In this document: piece after piece, positions 12,701-23,108 of the stretch | Position numbering within the stretch: position 1 is the first letter of the stretch | How the letters are laid out: each line of letters begins with the position of its first letter | Assembly (NCBI GenBank): GCA_944989445.1 | Contig: CALYLW010001400.1 | Location: 64,167-128,166 of the forward strand | DNA: 64,000 nt | Reading direction: 5' to 3' | Source of the DNA: Ampullaceana balthica | Lineage: Eukaryota; Mollusca; Gastropoda; Lymnaeidae | Notes under the pieces: generated by a model | Database searches by the model: none | Seen by the model: the letters and a program-made list of their open reading frames with translations, nothing else | Told to the model about the DNA's origin: nothing | Position numbers and translations under genes: made by a program

Positions 12701-13243
12701 AAGACACCAATAATGATTTGATCCATGTTGGTAACTAGAAGACACCAATAATGATTTGATCCATGTTGGTAACTAGAAGACACCAATAATGATTTGATCC
12801 ATGTTGGTAGCTAGAAGACACCAATAATGATTTGATCCATGTTGGTAGCTAGAAGACACCAATAATGATTTGATCCATGTTGGTGGCTAGAAGACACCAA
12901 TAATGATTTGATCCATGTTTGTCTTGAAATAATTTGTGTCTAATTAAAAATGTGTAATGTAAATTCACTTGTTTTATACCTTATGAAAAAAACTATGTCC
13001 AAAAAAAATGTAAACAAGAACCTTGGGTAAACTATGTGTCACCTTACATTTTGTTCAGGCTGTGCAACCAACATGAGGGCTGGCTGGTGGTACAACTATT
13101 GTGCCTACACTCTCCCTACTGGCATCTATTATTATGGGGGATGGTACAAGCCAGGAGGCTCAATGTATGATGGAATGTTCTGGAAGGATTGGTACGGATA
13201 CAACTACTCTCTCAAATTCATCTCTTGGACGTTATCCAACTAA
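625..13243 (+). CDS. Fibrinogen-related domain (FReD) lectin-like gene, 3' five exons (gene-level entry)
   Basis: Spliced coding sequence from five exons: 625-701, 2457-2622, 3127-3249, 6037-6108 and 13059-13243. It gives about 206 residues, one whole fibrinogen C-terminal domain with its natural stop. All junctions are GT-AG and the phases agree (0, 1, 1, 1). Recognisable blocks in order are CGSLLKAGYNISGVY, CEFRDNNAFTVILRR, PWAYYEAGFG, FWAGLAQIYALTSAG, YRLHVGSYSG, GWWYNYC and WYGYNYSLKF. Four cysteines sit where the two conserved disulfides of the family lie (CGSLL with PCEF; GCATN with YNYC). The usual calcium loop is replaced by DAPDPSG, which keeps two acidic residues. Known family members (ficolins, tachylectins, snail FREPs) are secreted and bind acetylated or microbial glycans. 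No signal peptide or coiled coil is visible; the first exon opens in phase 1, so upstream exons are missing to the left. The specific subfamily is not determinable. Confidence 0.92.
672..1037 (+). repeat. 41-bp array of 9 copies carrying a 5' splice site
   Basis: Each unit holds the exon A end (TGACCACTTG) followed by GTAAGTTTGACAG. Donors sit at 702, 743, 784, 825, 866, 907, 948, 989 and 1030. Confidence 0.95.
1124..2441. repeat. 60-bp array, about 22 copies
   Basis: Unit begins CATCTTATAAACCATCTAAT and holds TGATTGACGTAAC. It is nearly perfect, and since 60 is divisible by three one frame stays open for 435 codons. Intronic, between FReD exons A and B; not coding. Confidence 0.95.
2457..2622 (+). 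CDS. FReD gene exon B
   Basis: Acceptor is CACCCAATAG, donor GCTG|GTCAGT. Encodes MPCEFRDNNAFTVILRR and then the PWAYYEAGFG and FWAGLAQIYALT blocks, which align with the CDM..GGGWTVIQRR and GFG..EFWLG blocks of the family. It starts in phase 0, matching exon A, and ends in phase 1. The open frame continues past the donor into AT-rich intron, but that part has no FReD similarity. Confidence 0.9.
2725..2935 (-). mobile_element. tRNA-derived SINE, degenerate
   Basis: On the - strand there is an A-box-like GTAGCGGTATCGCGCTGG and B-box-like ACGGGTTCTATTG, about 35 bp apart. Same layout as the SINE at 34320-34545. In the FReD intron. Confidence 0.55.
3127..3249 (+). CDS. FReD gene exon C
   Basis: Acceptor is TGTGTCACAG, donor AGCG|GTGAGA. 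In the frame set by exon B it encodes NNVLQINMQDWSG through YRLHVGSYSG, the central beta-sheet part of the domain. Phase 1 at both ends. An overlapping longer open frame here (3052-3282) is a different frame and not the gene. Confidence 0.9.
3361..5603. mobile_element. 2.2-kb terminal-inverted-repeat element, non-autonomous
   Basis: Ends are perfect 17-bp inverted repeats, TAGGTACCACAAACTGA, flanked on both sides by ATAGTAT (3354-3360 and 5604-5610), a 7-bp target duplication. The interior is AT-rich with no transposase frame and contains a SINE. Superfamily not recognised. Inserted in the FReD intron between exons C and D. Confidence 0.8.
4865..4955 (-). mobile_element. tRNA-derived SINE head inside the TIR element
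   Basis: Reads on the - strand TGGTCAAATTGATAGAGCG (A box) and GGGGTTCGATTTTTAG (B box). Shares the GATCGATTGC middle with the copy at 14930-15015. Confidence 0.55.
5661..5840. repeat. 20-bp array, 9 copies
   Basis: Unit ATGTAGTACACTGTGGTTCA, one copy with a single change. Confidence 0.97.
6037..6108 (+). CDS. FReD gene exon D
   Basis: A 72-bp exon with acceptor TTTGTTCAG and donor TTCAG|GTAAAT. Encodes SLPDDLSYQNNMPFSTYDAP then DPSG, matching the family block around S-L-x-Y-H-N-G-M-x-F-S-T followed by the calcium loop. Phase 1 at both ends. It was found only by splice phase and family knowledge. Confidence 0.88.
6237..6923. repeat. 19-20-bp array, about 35 copies
   Basis: Unit ATAACATGGCTCATAGACC with A/G variants and drift to ATGACATGG in the middle. 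Starts about 130 bp after the FReD exon D donor. Confidence 0.95.
6981..12921. repeat. 5.9-kb minisatellite, 34/37-bp unit, about 160 copies
   Basis: Unit contains GCTAGAAGACACCAAT, (AAT)GATTTGATCCATG and TTGGT. Two length forms differ by one AAT triplet and are interspersed; the TAGCT/GGCT/AACT/ATCT position also varies in blocks. Fills nearly all of the intron before FReD exon E. Confidence 0.98.
13059..13243 (+). CDS. FReD gene terminal exon E with stop
   Basis: Acceptor is TTTTGTTCAG. Encodes CATNMRAGWWYNYC, the YYYGGWY strand, GMFWKDWYGYNYSLKF and ends SWTLSN then TAA at 13241-13243. These are the conserved last blocks of a fibrinogen domain. The preceding intron is almost 7 kb and mostly one minisatellite. 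Bases around the stop are the first copy of a repeat in the 3' UTR. Confidence 0.93.
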
Positions 13244-13530
13244 GTCAGTTCTCTTGTAACATGACTTTATCCAACTAAATCAATTCTCTTGTAACATGAC
13301 TATCCAACTAAATCAATTCTCTTGTAACATGACTTTATCAAACTAAATAAGTTCTATTGTAACATGACTTTATCAAACTAAATCAATTCACTTGTAACAT
13401 GACTTTATCCACCTAAGTCAGTTCTCTTGTAACATGACATTATCCATTAAGTCAGTTAACTTGTCACACCAACATACAGACATCCAACTAAATCAGTTAA
13501 CTTGTCACACCAACATACAGACATCAGAAA
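13229..13530. repeat. 34-bp and 42-bp repeats starting at the FReD stop codon
   Basis: First unit is the end of the coding sequence, TATCCAACTAAGTCAG, then TTCTCTTGTAACATGAC. About six copies of the 34-bp unit, then two copies of a 42-bp unit with AACTTGTCACACCAACATAC. Confidence 0.9.
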
Positions 13531-14056
13531 ATTTTCTTCAAGGAGATTTGTGATTGTTATGGCAGAATTAATTTACACCACACAAAAAGAATTGCTTTGT
13601 GAATATCTTTAATACTATTATTCGTGTCCTATTGAAAATTGCTACAATTTTATTAATGATTTGGTTTAAAATATTTCTTTAAGATATAGTTACATAATAA
13701 TAATACACATTTCTTTAAGATATAGTTTTGTATATAGATATATAAACATACACATTCCTTTAAGATGTTTATATATATATATATATATTTATAGATATAT
13801 AAACATTCCTGATACATTGTTTAGCTGTGAAGAATTCTTCAAGGCTCAACTGATGTAATTTATTTCAGTTTGTCTCCCCTTCACTTACACATAACTCCAT
13901 TATAGAACATTCCAGTTTTTGCCTTGAAGCAAACTGCCACACATCAATGTCTTTCATCAAATCTAGCCATGTGACTATTGTGACTTGTTTACTATGTGTA
14001 TTTTAAAACTAAAAGCCTAAGGTCAAACTTGATCATGTTATTTAAGCCTTAATAAA
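13244..14056 (+). other. Probable 3' UTR of the FReD gene
   Basis: Starts with a 34-bp repeat containing the stop context, then AT-rich unique sequence. The first clear AATAAA on this strand is at 14051-14056 and another lies near 14350; either could be the polyadenylation signal. Extent is inferred. Confidence 0.4.
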
Positions 14057-15430
14057 TATTGAACTTTCATTTATCTCCCCTGATAACTCAGTAGAAATAA
14101 TACAAATTTTTTAAAACTAATTCTCCATCTGAAGTTTGAATCTGTTTGTGGCAAATGTGACCAGTTCTGCTTATGCGATAGGTAATTCCCAGCTACAAGT
14201 AGTCAAATGTGACCAGTTCTGATGATGTGATAGCTAATTCCCAGCTACAAGTATTTTAGATGGCTATATGGAAATAACATTTGTTTTGAAATGTGTAGAT
14301 ATTTTTCCAATTTTAAATTATAAGTTATAAGAGTGCTATATAATTTTGCAATAAATTTTGCAACCTCTAATTGTACTATTTAAAAAAAAATTAATGCATT
14401 AATGACGATTTTGCTTATTAAAAAGGTGTTTTATTATTCCTTAATTACTTTCAACACTTTTTGTTATATTGAATATTAACCGCTGTCAAATATAATCTAC
14501 AAGTATGACTTATATTCTTTATACCTCTTCTTGGTTATAATACAATATTAAAAGTTACAAAATACATGTATTATTATTATTGAAATATTGTTTTTAATAT
14601 TAAAGTTGCAGTTGCTACCAATGTTTTGACTTTCTTCATTATTTTAAAAACTCTGTTGCTTTGTCTTAACTTTTTATCTCCACTTGAGTATAGAAATATT
14701 CCGCACAACTGTCACCGCCTACCTACGACTTTTGGAAGTTCAAATTTCGGTTTATCTACTGAAATAGGAGCGAGGTTATCTCGGTGCATTCTGGGCTTGC
14801 TAAGAAGCAAGAAGTATTTGATTTAAGATATTTAATAAGTAAAATTTAAACAATTATTTTTTTTAAAAAGGACACGCTTTTATTTACATATAGAAATTGC
14901 ACTAAATATGTATAATACAAACAAAAAACAACATTTCCCCCTAACTGAAAATTGAACCTCGTACCCCCATGTCGGCAATCGATCACGCTGATATTTCGGC
15001 CAGCAAGACTTGAAGTTGATAGTACTTTATAAAGTTATAATAATTGTATCCCTCTAGGGCGAATTGAGGTATGGTTCATTGACGCAAGTGATAATATTTT
15101 ATAGAGACAAAAACTAAAAGTGCAATAATTTCAATACGGTACATTCGATCGATCTGAAATTTTGATACAATGCATTGTCATTCAAGATCTATCTGTGGTA
15201 AAATTTTTAGATCTCTAGGACCATCAGAAGTGGTATAATTTTACGTTTCAAGTTTTGATGGAGGGATGGATGGATGGATACAACATACAAACATTGTGAC
15301 TTAAATAAAAGCGTGTAATAAAGTGGGAACATTTAAAAAACAGTTCAAGTTGTAGAATTTTGTTAAATCTGAAGAAATGCATGGGAAACTTCAGGTAACA
15401 TATGAAATATATTTTTATGTTGCCACTCTA
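13531..15430. other. AT-rich intergenic stretch, mostly no gene
   Basis: A 50-bp duplication (14152-14254, core CCCAGCTACAAGTA), a TA-rich tract at 13770-13800 and one SINE head. A 66-codon open frame at 14626-14826 shows no family features. Confidence 0.6.
14930..15015 (-). mobile_element. tRNA-derived SINE head
   Basis: On the - strand has GATCGATTGCCGAC and a B-box-like GAGGTTCAATTTTCAG, matching the SINE at 4865-4955. Confidence 0.5.
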
Positions 15431-15858
15431 GCTGTATGACCCAATGCCACCATACCTGTATGAACCAGTGCCACCATAGCTGTATAACCAGTGCCCTTAT
15501 GGATGTATATCCAGTGCCAGCATAGCTGTATAAACCAGTGCCACTCTAGCTGTATAACCAGTGCCACCATAGCTGTATAATCAGTGCTCCTATGGCTGTA
15601 TGAAACAGTGCCACTATATCTGTATGAACCAGTGCCACTATGTCTGTATGAAACAGTGCCACTATATATGTATGAACCAGTGCCACTATATCTTTATGAA
15701 CCAGTGCCACTATATCTGTATGAAACAGTGCCACTATATCTGTATGAAACAGTGCCACTATATCTGTATGAAACAGTGCCACTATATCTGTATGAACCAG
15801 TCCCACTATAGCTGTATGAACCAGTGCCACTATAGATGTATGAACAAGTGCCACCATG
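15431..15858. repeat. 24-27-bp array, about 17 copies
   Basis: Core CCACTATATCTGTATGAA then CCAGTG. Open in several frames on both strands because it lacks stops; low-complexity, not coding. Confidence 0.93.
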
Positions 15859-16367
15859 TTTACGTAGGGTATTGAACATGGAACTATTTGTTCTTCCAGT
15901 TGACATGTTGTTTCAAACTTGCTGTTTAATTCACACGTCCTTGATTTAGTTACCTCAGTGCTGACGATCTATGACACCACTTACCCTAGATCATTTTATC
16001 GGGCTCCAAGAACATGATATTGTATTAATATTAGTCTCTAAGAACATTAATATGTACTAGATACGACCCGTGGCGTAGCATGCGCCACAGACTTACTCAT
16101 AGAGTGCAAAGAAAAAAAGGGGGGAGAGAAAGACACAAACAGTAGCACTAACAAATGGGAGCAACGCAAGTGAACGGTGGGGGGAAAGCGGAAGCATTTT
16201 TGGCTATGGCGGATTAAAGAGGGGGGCTGAACGGGCTAAAGCCAGGGGCCCCCGATGAATTTAGGGCCCCAAAACTTATTTTATTGTGTAATAAAAGGGG
16301 GCAAATGTTTGCATGAATCCCTAAAAATATCATAAATAAATTAATAAAATCTCATCTCTAGAAAATG

Positions 16368-17915
16368 TTGAAGAGTGTTAAATACCAGACATCATCATCG
16401 TTTGTAATAGTAATAATATTTTTTTTAAAAATAATGCAGGAAAGAAGAAACCTATCTCAGGAAAACATAAGGATGACGGCTGTAAAGAATCATGTATACA
16501 GTAGTAGTAGGAGGCACATTGTCTTTATTGTACTTAAACATTGTTTACACGTGTTCGTGCGCCAACAGGAGAGCGGATTGACCAGAAATTGGTTTTGCTA
16601 TTCAAAAACTAGTGGCTGTGTTTATTGTTTTGTATGTAAATTGATGTCACAGACAGTGAGCAAGCTTACAACTGGATTCAATAATTGTAAGCATGCTCAT
16701 GAAATGCTTTCTAGTCATGAAAACTCTAAGCAACATCTTGATGCAATGGCAGCACTATATTATCCATTAAAATCGACTCTAATCTTTCAAAAGAAACTTC
16801 AAAATGAAATCCAATATTGGAAAAAAGTTCTTATGAGGATAGTTAGCGTTATACAATTTGGTTGCATTCGTGGCCTTGAATTCCGTGGCGAGATTGAACT
16901 GTTAGGCTCACCGAGCAATGGTAACTACCTTGGAATCCTGGAACTACTGAGTCAGTTTGATACATTTCTTGCTGAACATATCTGCCAACATGGAAATAAA
17001 GGACGTGGAAACACGTCTAACATTTCCTCACCTATCTGTGAATAGATGATTGAATGGATGGATCAAAAGGTATTGTCTATTATTGTTTATGAAATATAAT
17101 ATATGTGGGCCCCACGCCAGATATTGTGCATGTGGACCAGTAAACATTGATCATCCGATATGTTGCAAAATCTGGACCTGTTGAGTGATTCATCAAGTTT
17201 ATACCAATGTATTGCCATGCTGGATCAGAATTGCCCAAATTATTCTTAATTTTTTGGAAGAAAATGACATTCAAATTCAAGTTTGCCGTGGAAAGTCATA
17301 CGCTAATGCTGCAAATATGAGTGGGAAGTATAACGGAGTCAAGACTATCCATCGAGAGAAGTGCAGTGTTGCTAATTATATGTTATGCACAACTCATTCG
17401 CTTAATTTGATTGGGAAAGTGCAGCAGAAGGCTGTCCTGCTGCCGCCAGATTTTCTTCCTTCTGCAAAAGCATAATACCTGGATTTTTGCATCCACTCAT
17501 CGTTGGTAGGTACTTCAAAAACATCTGAAAGGGTTACCTGTTAACAAAGCCTTGTTTGACACAAGATGGTCAGCCCGACGTGATGCTGTAAGGTCTGTTA
17601 ATAAATCACGCCATGAGAATATTGCAGCACTGGAAGAATCGGCAACTGACGAAAACCAGCTGCGTGACAGTGACAGTCGACTTGAAGCGGAAGGATTTCG
17701 GAAGGAACTTGAACAACTGGAAGTCGCTATTTTACTTGAAATTTGAGACACAGTTTTAGAAAGATTTCAGAAAGCGAATGTATCCCTTTAAAACCGGGGA
17801 TTATCTTTGAAGTCAGCCATGGTGGCATGCATGCATTTGTTGAAATCTCTCCTTAAATTTGTTAAAAGACAGCGTTCTGATTTGGATTCCTATGAAGAAA
17901 AAGGAAGGGTGTGAA
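16368..17915 (+). mobile_element. Decayed ZMYM1-like hAT transposase
   Basis: Starts with a TTF-type zinc-finger region (WFCYSKTSGCVYCFVCKL, KHAHEMLSSHENSKQHLDA), followed by the block GSPSNGNYLGILELLSQFD. Further pieces in other frames: LAQIILNFLEEND analogue, KSYANAANMSGKYNGV, ANYMLCTTHSLNLIG, then VNKALFDTRWSARRDAVRSV and LEQLEVAILLEI. Several stops and shifts (after 17043, 17475, 17750) make it a pseudogene. GGGGCCCC-rich sequence at 16205-16280 may be its 5' end. Confidence 0.85.
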
Positions 17916-18255
17916 TATAGTCAGTAATTAATCCTGTAGCTCTGTTTTAACCTGTGATGATTTCATTTTGTTATTCTGGCATTTTGTAAAATGAATATGT
18001 ATTGAAAAAGAGATGTATCTTTTCTTTAAAAGAAATTAATCTTCTCATTTAACTGCATGTATGGGATTAGGATTAATGCCTGCTTCAAACAGTTGTTTCT
18101 CAAGACTTAAATCTAAAACTCACTGAAGAGAAAATAAGCGCTAAACTAAAGGAAAATGGAAAGATGCAGGACCACTTGAATTATTTTTCCCCTCCCCCCT
18201 TTCCGCTTAGGACAACGATCAGTCCACCCCCCCCCCAACACACTCAGACACAGTA

Positions 18256-20392
18256 CAAACACCGGTCACGTGTGCTTGTATCTCCTGATATCTAATGCTA
18301 TAACAACATCCGGTCACACATGGTCACGTGTGTTTGTATCTCCTGATATCTAATGCTATAGCAACATCCGGTCACACATGGTCACGTGTGTTTGTATCTC
18401 CTGCTATAACAACATCCGGTCACACATGGTCACGTGTGCTTGTATCTCCTGCTACAACAACATCCGGTCACACATGGTCACGTGTACTTGTATCTCCTGA
18501 TATCTCCTGCTATAACAACATCCGGTCACACATGGTCACGTGTACTTGTATCTCCTGCTATAACAACATCCGGTCACACATGGTCACGTGTACTTGTATC
18601 TCCTGATATCTCCTGCTATAACAACATCCGGTCAAACATGGTCACGTGTACTTGTATCTCCTGCTACAACAACATCCGGTCACACATGGTCACGTGTGCT
18701 TGTATCTCCTGCTATAACAACATCCGGTCACACATGGTCACGTGTACTTGTATCTCCTGCTACAACAACATCCGGTCACACATGGTCACGTGTGCTTGTA
18801 TCTCCTGCTATAACAACATCCGGTCACACATGGTCACGTGTGCTTGTATCTCCTGCTATAACAACATCCGGTCACACATGGTCACGTGTACTTGTATCTC
18901 CTGCTATAACAACATCCGGTCAAACATGGTCACGTGTGCTTGTATCTCCTGATATCTAATGCTATAACAACATCCGGTCACACATGGTCACGTGTACTTG
19001 TATCTCCTGCTATAACAACATCCGGTCACACATGGTCACGTGTACTTGTATCTCCTGATATCTCCTGCTATAACAACATCCGGTCACACATGGTCACGTG
19101 TGCTTGTATCTCCTGCTATAACAACATCCGGTCACACATGGTCACGTGTACTTGTATCTCCTGCTATAACAACATCCGGTCAAACATGGTCACGTGTGCT
19201 TGTATCTCCTGATATCTAATGCTATAACAACATCCGGTCACACATGGTCACGTGTACTTGTATCTCCTGCTATAACAACATCCGGTCAAACATGGTCACG
19301 TGTGCTTGTATCTCCTGATATCTCCTGCTATAACAACATCCGGTCACACATGGTCACGTGTACTTGTATCTCCTGCTATAACAACATCCGGTCACACATG
19401 GTCACGTGTACTTGTATCTCCTGCTATAACAACATCCGGTCACACATGGTCACGTGTACTTGTATCTCCTGATATCTAATGCTATAACAACATCCGGTCA
19501 CACATGGTCACGTGTACTTGTATCTCCTGATATCTAATGCTATAACAACATCCGGTCACACATGGTCACGTGTACTTGTATCTCCTGCTATAACAACATC
19601 CGGTCACACATGGTCACGTGTACTTGTATCTCCTGATATCTCCTGCTATAACAACATCCGGTCACACATGGTCACGTGTGTTTGTATCTCCTGATATCTC
19701 CTGCTATAACAACATCCGGTCACACATGGTCACGTGTACTTGTATCTCCTGCTATAACAACATCCGGTCACACATGGTCACGTGTACTTGTATCTCCTGA
19801 TATCTCCTGCTATAACAACATCCGGTCACACATGGTCACGTGTACTTGTATCTCCTGCTATAACAACATCCGGTCACACATGGTCACGTGTGCTTGTATC
19901 TCCTGCTATAACAACATCCGGTCACACATGGTCACGTGTACTTGTATCTCCTGATATCTCCTGCTATAACAACATCCGGTCACACATGGTCACGTGTACT
20001 TGTATCTCCTGCTATAACAACATCCGGTCACACATGGTCACGTGTGCTTGTATCTCCTGCTATAACAACATCCGGTCACACATGGTCACGTGTGCTTGTA
20101 TCTCCTGATATCTAATGCTATAACAACATCCGGTCACACATGGTCACGTGTGCTTGTCTCTCCTGCTATAACAACATCCGGTCACACATGGTCACGTGTA
20201 CTTGTATCTCCTGCTATAACAACATCCGGTCACACATGGTCACGTGTGCTTGTATCTCCTGATATCTCCTGCTATAACAACATCCGGTCACACATGGTTA
20301 CGTGTGCTTGTCTCTCCTGCTATAACAACATCCGGTCACACATGGTCACGTGTACTTGTATCTCCTGCTATAACAACATCCGGTCACACATG
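18256..20392. repeat. 48-bp array, about 42 copies, each with CACGTG
   Basis: Unit holds AACAACATCCGGTCACACAT and GGTCACGTGT(A/G)CTTG. Some units have a 10-bp extension, ATATCTCCTG or ATATCTAATG. Many apparent open frames are by-products of the repeat. Confidence 0.97.
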
Positions 20393-20581
20393 GCAGTCTA
20401 CCTCAATGACAAGTCAACTTCAAGTGTGGAAAGTATTTAATGAAGTGGAAATAAATACATAGAAACGTTCAAGGGATTGGTAATACATCGTTCATAAATT
20501 GGGTTTACACCAAATAAATAAATGTCAAATGTCAATAATCTTTTTCATGAACTTCACGCTGAATGCATTCACAAAATAATC

Positions 20582-21396
20582 ATTTGTCACATCATATCTA
20601 CCATCATTTGTGCCATCATTTGTCACATCATATCTACCATCATTTGTGCCATCATATCTACCATCATATCTACCATCATTTGTGCCATCATTTGTCACAT
20701 CATATCTACCATCATTTGTGCCATCATTTGTCACATCATATCTACCATCATTTGTGCCATCATATCTACCATCATATCTACCATCATTTGTGCCATCATT
20801 TGTCACATCATATCTACCATCATTTGTGCCATCATTTGTCACATCATATCTACCATCATTTGTGCCATCATATCTACCATCATATCTACCATCATTTGTG
20901 CCATCATTTGTCACATCATATCTACCATCATTTGTGCCATCATTTGTCACATCATATCTACCATCATTTGTGCCATCATATCTACCATCATATCTACCAT
21001 CATTTGTGCCATCATTTGTCACATCATATCTACCATCATTTGTGCCATCATATCTACCATCATTTGTGCCATCATTTGTCACATCATATCTACCATCATT
21101 TGTGCCATCATATCTACCATCATATCTACCATCATTTGTGCCATCATTTGTCACATCATATCTACCATCATTTGTGCCATCATATCTACCATCATATCTA
21201 CCATCATTTGTACCATCATTTGTACCATCATTTGTACCATCATTTGTGCCATCATTTATACCATCATTTGTGCCATCATTTGTACCATCATTTGTGCCAT
21301 CATTTGTACCATCATTTGTGCCATCATTTGTACCATCATTTGTGCCATCATTTGTGCCATCATTTATACCATCATTTGTGCCATCATTTGTACCAT
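20582..21396. repeat. 12-bp array organised in a 108-bp higher-order repeat
   Basis: Three 12-mers, CATCATATCTAC, CATCATTTGTGC and CATCATTTGTCA, follow a fixed order of nine, repeated about five times, then decay to simple alternation with CATCATTTGTAC after 21200. Open in three frames with no stops; not coding. Confidence 0.95.
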
Positions 21397-21927
21397 CATG
21401 TCCAATGACACTAACATCCCAATGACACTAACATCCCAATGACACTAACATCCCAATGACACTAACATCCCAACGACACTAACATCCCAATGACACTAAC
21501 ATCCCAATGACACTAACATCCCAAGGACACTAACATCCCAAGGACACTACCATCCCAATGACACTAACATCCCAATGACACTAACATCCCAATGACACTA
21601 ACATTCCGAGGACACTAACATCCCAATGACACTAACATCCCAAGGACACTAACATCCCAATGACACTAACATCCAAAGGACACTAACATCCCAATGACAC
21701 TAACATCCCAAGGACACTAACATCCCAAGGACACTAACATCCCAAGGACACTAACATCCAAATGACACTAACATCCCAATGACACTAACATCCCAATGAC
21801 ACTAACATCCCAAGGACACTAACATCCCAAGGACACTAACATCCCAAGGACACTAACAGCCCAAGAACACTAACATCCCAAGAACACTAACATCCCAAGG
21901 ACACTAACATCCCAAGAACACTAACAT
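21397..21927. repeat. 17-bp array, about 31 copies
   Basis: Unit ACACTAACATCCCAATG with AATG/AAGG variants. Confidence 0.95.
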
Positions 21928-22387
21928 CCACGCATGAGGCGGTACAAAAACTTGGAATGCATGAATCAGATGAGAACAACAAAGTTTGAAGACATATCAC
22001 AGACAGCGATTATGGTTTAAGCAAAGAGAAGAGTTCACCTGGTGACGTCATGACATCAAGTCATGTGACATACATATTGTTAAGCTATCAAGTCATGTGA
22101 CATATATATTGTTAAGCAAGAACGTCTGACAATATGATCAAACGTTGAACGCAATGGTTTCAAAATGTCTATGTAATGACGCTTCCAAAGTATATTACAC
22201 GCAATATCATATAATAAGAACTCCATATAACTGTCATGTAATAAATATAGCAATATATTGTGAATAAATTAAATTGTTGAGGTACTCTTCATTGTATGAG
22301 ATCATTATTTTACTGTATAGCGTTCCCTTTGTCATTTAGCTTATACCCACATAGCTACTTACAAGATAAAACAGAACTGGGAACAAG
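21928..22387. other. Intergenic stretch between the two convergent genes
   Basis: AT-rich, with a short duplication of ATCAAGTCATGTGACATA near 22050-22110. No gene seen. Confidence 0.6.
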
Positions 22388-22690
22388 AAATTTACAAATA
22401 CTGTACTATATGTTCTCCAAAGTACTGTACAATATGTTCTCCTAACTATTGTACTATATGTTCTCCCAAGTACTATACTATATGTTCTCCCAAGTACTGT
22501 ACTATATGTTCTCCCAAGTAATGTACTATAAGTTATCCCTAGTACTATACTAAGTACTAAGTTTTCTCCCAAGTAATATACTATCTGTTCTCCCCAGTAC
22601 TGTACTATTTGTTCTGCCAAGTACTGTACTATAAGTTCTACTAAGTACTGTGCTGTGTGTTCTACTAAGTACTGTGCTGTGTGTTCTCTG
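22388..22690 (-). repeat. 24-bp array starting at the RND stop codon
   Basis: The first two units are the last codons and stop of exon 20 (ACAGCACAGTACTTAG); later units drift to AGTACTTGGGAGAACATATAG-like sequence. About 12 copies in the probable 3' UTR. Confidence 0.9.
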
Positions 22691-23108
22691 GTTTAATAAA
22701 TCCTTTCCCGTGACAGTTGTCACAGTCCTTGTCTTTCTTGTCACGACCAATGATTTTGTACCACAGCCACGTGAAGATAGGAACCAACGAGCCGACGTGC
22801 CCCTGTGGGCCCAGCAGAGCCAGCATCGGTGTGAACAAGCACAGAGAGAAGATCAGGGAAAACCCGATGGTACAGAACATGAAGATGCCGAACTGCAGGA
22901 AGAACTGGATCTCGGCACCCATCATGAACGCGGCGGCGCCGAGGGTGGATATGGCACCCGAGACCACGGAGACGCCCATGCTCTCCAGCATGTCCTTGAC
23001 CTTGCCCACGCGGTCGGGGCGGGGTGAGTTGTGGTAGCTCTCCGACAGGTGGACCACATAGTCGACGGCCAACCCGACAACCAGGGACAGGTTGATGGAC
23101 TCAATGAC
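22665..23108 (-). CDS. RND gene exon 20: TM10-12, C-terminus and stop
   Basis: Acceptor TCTATTCCCAG. Encodes [20 protein letters not shown] (TM10, GxxxD), [19 protein letters not shown] (TM11), a final helix ending [13 protein letters not shown], and a tail with [19 protein letters not shown]. Stop TAG at 22667-22665. GC content is clearly higher than in flanking DNA, as expected for coding sequence. Confidence 0.93.
   Translation of the reverse strand, partial: VIESINLSLVVGLAVDYVVHLSESYHNSPRPDRVGKVKDMLESMGVSVVSGAISTLGAAAFMMGAEIQFFLQFGIFMFCTIGFSLIFSLCLFTPMLALLGPQGHVGSLVPIFTWLWYKIIGRDKKDKDCDNCHGKGFIKPENTQHST

Noticed and set aside
6981..12921. CRISPR-like array
   Set aside because: Direct tandem repeat with no unique spacers, in an animal intron; no cas genes.
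14626..14826. 66-codon + strand frame
   Set aside because: No splice context, domain or compositional sign of coding.
20522..21442. Long open frames on both strands (up to 306 codons)
   Set aside because: Produced by a 12-bp repeat whose three frames lack stops; no protein features.
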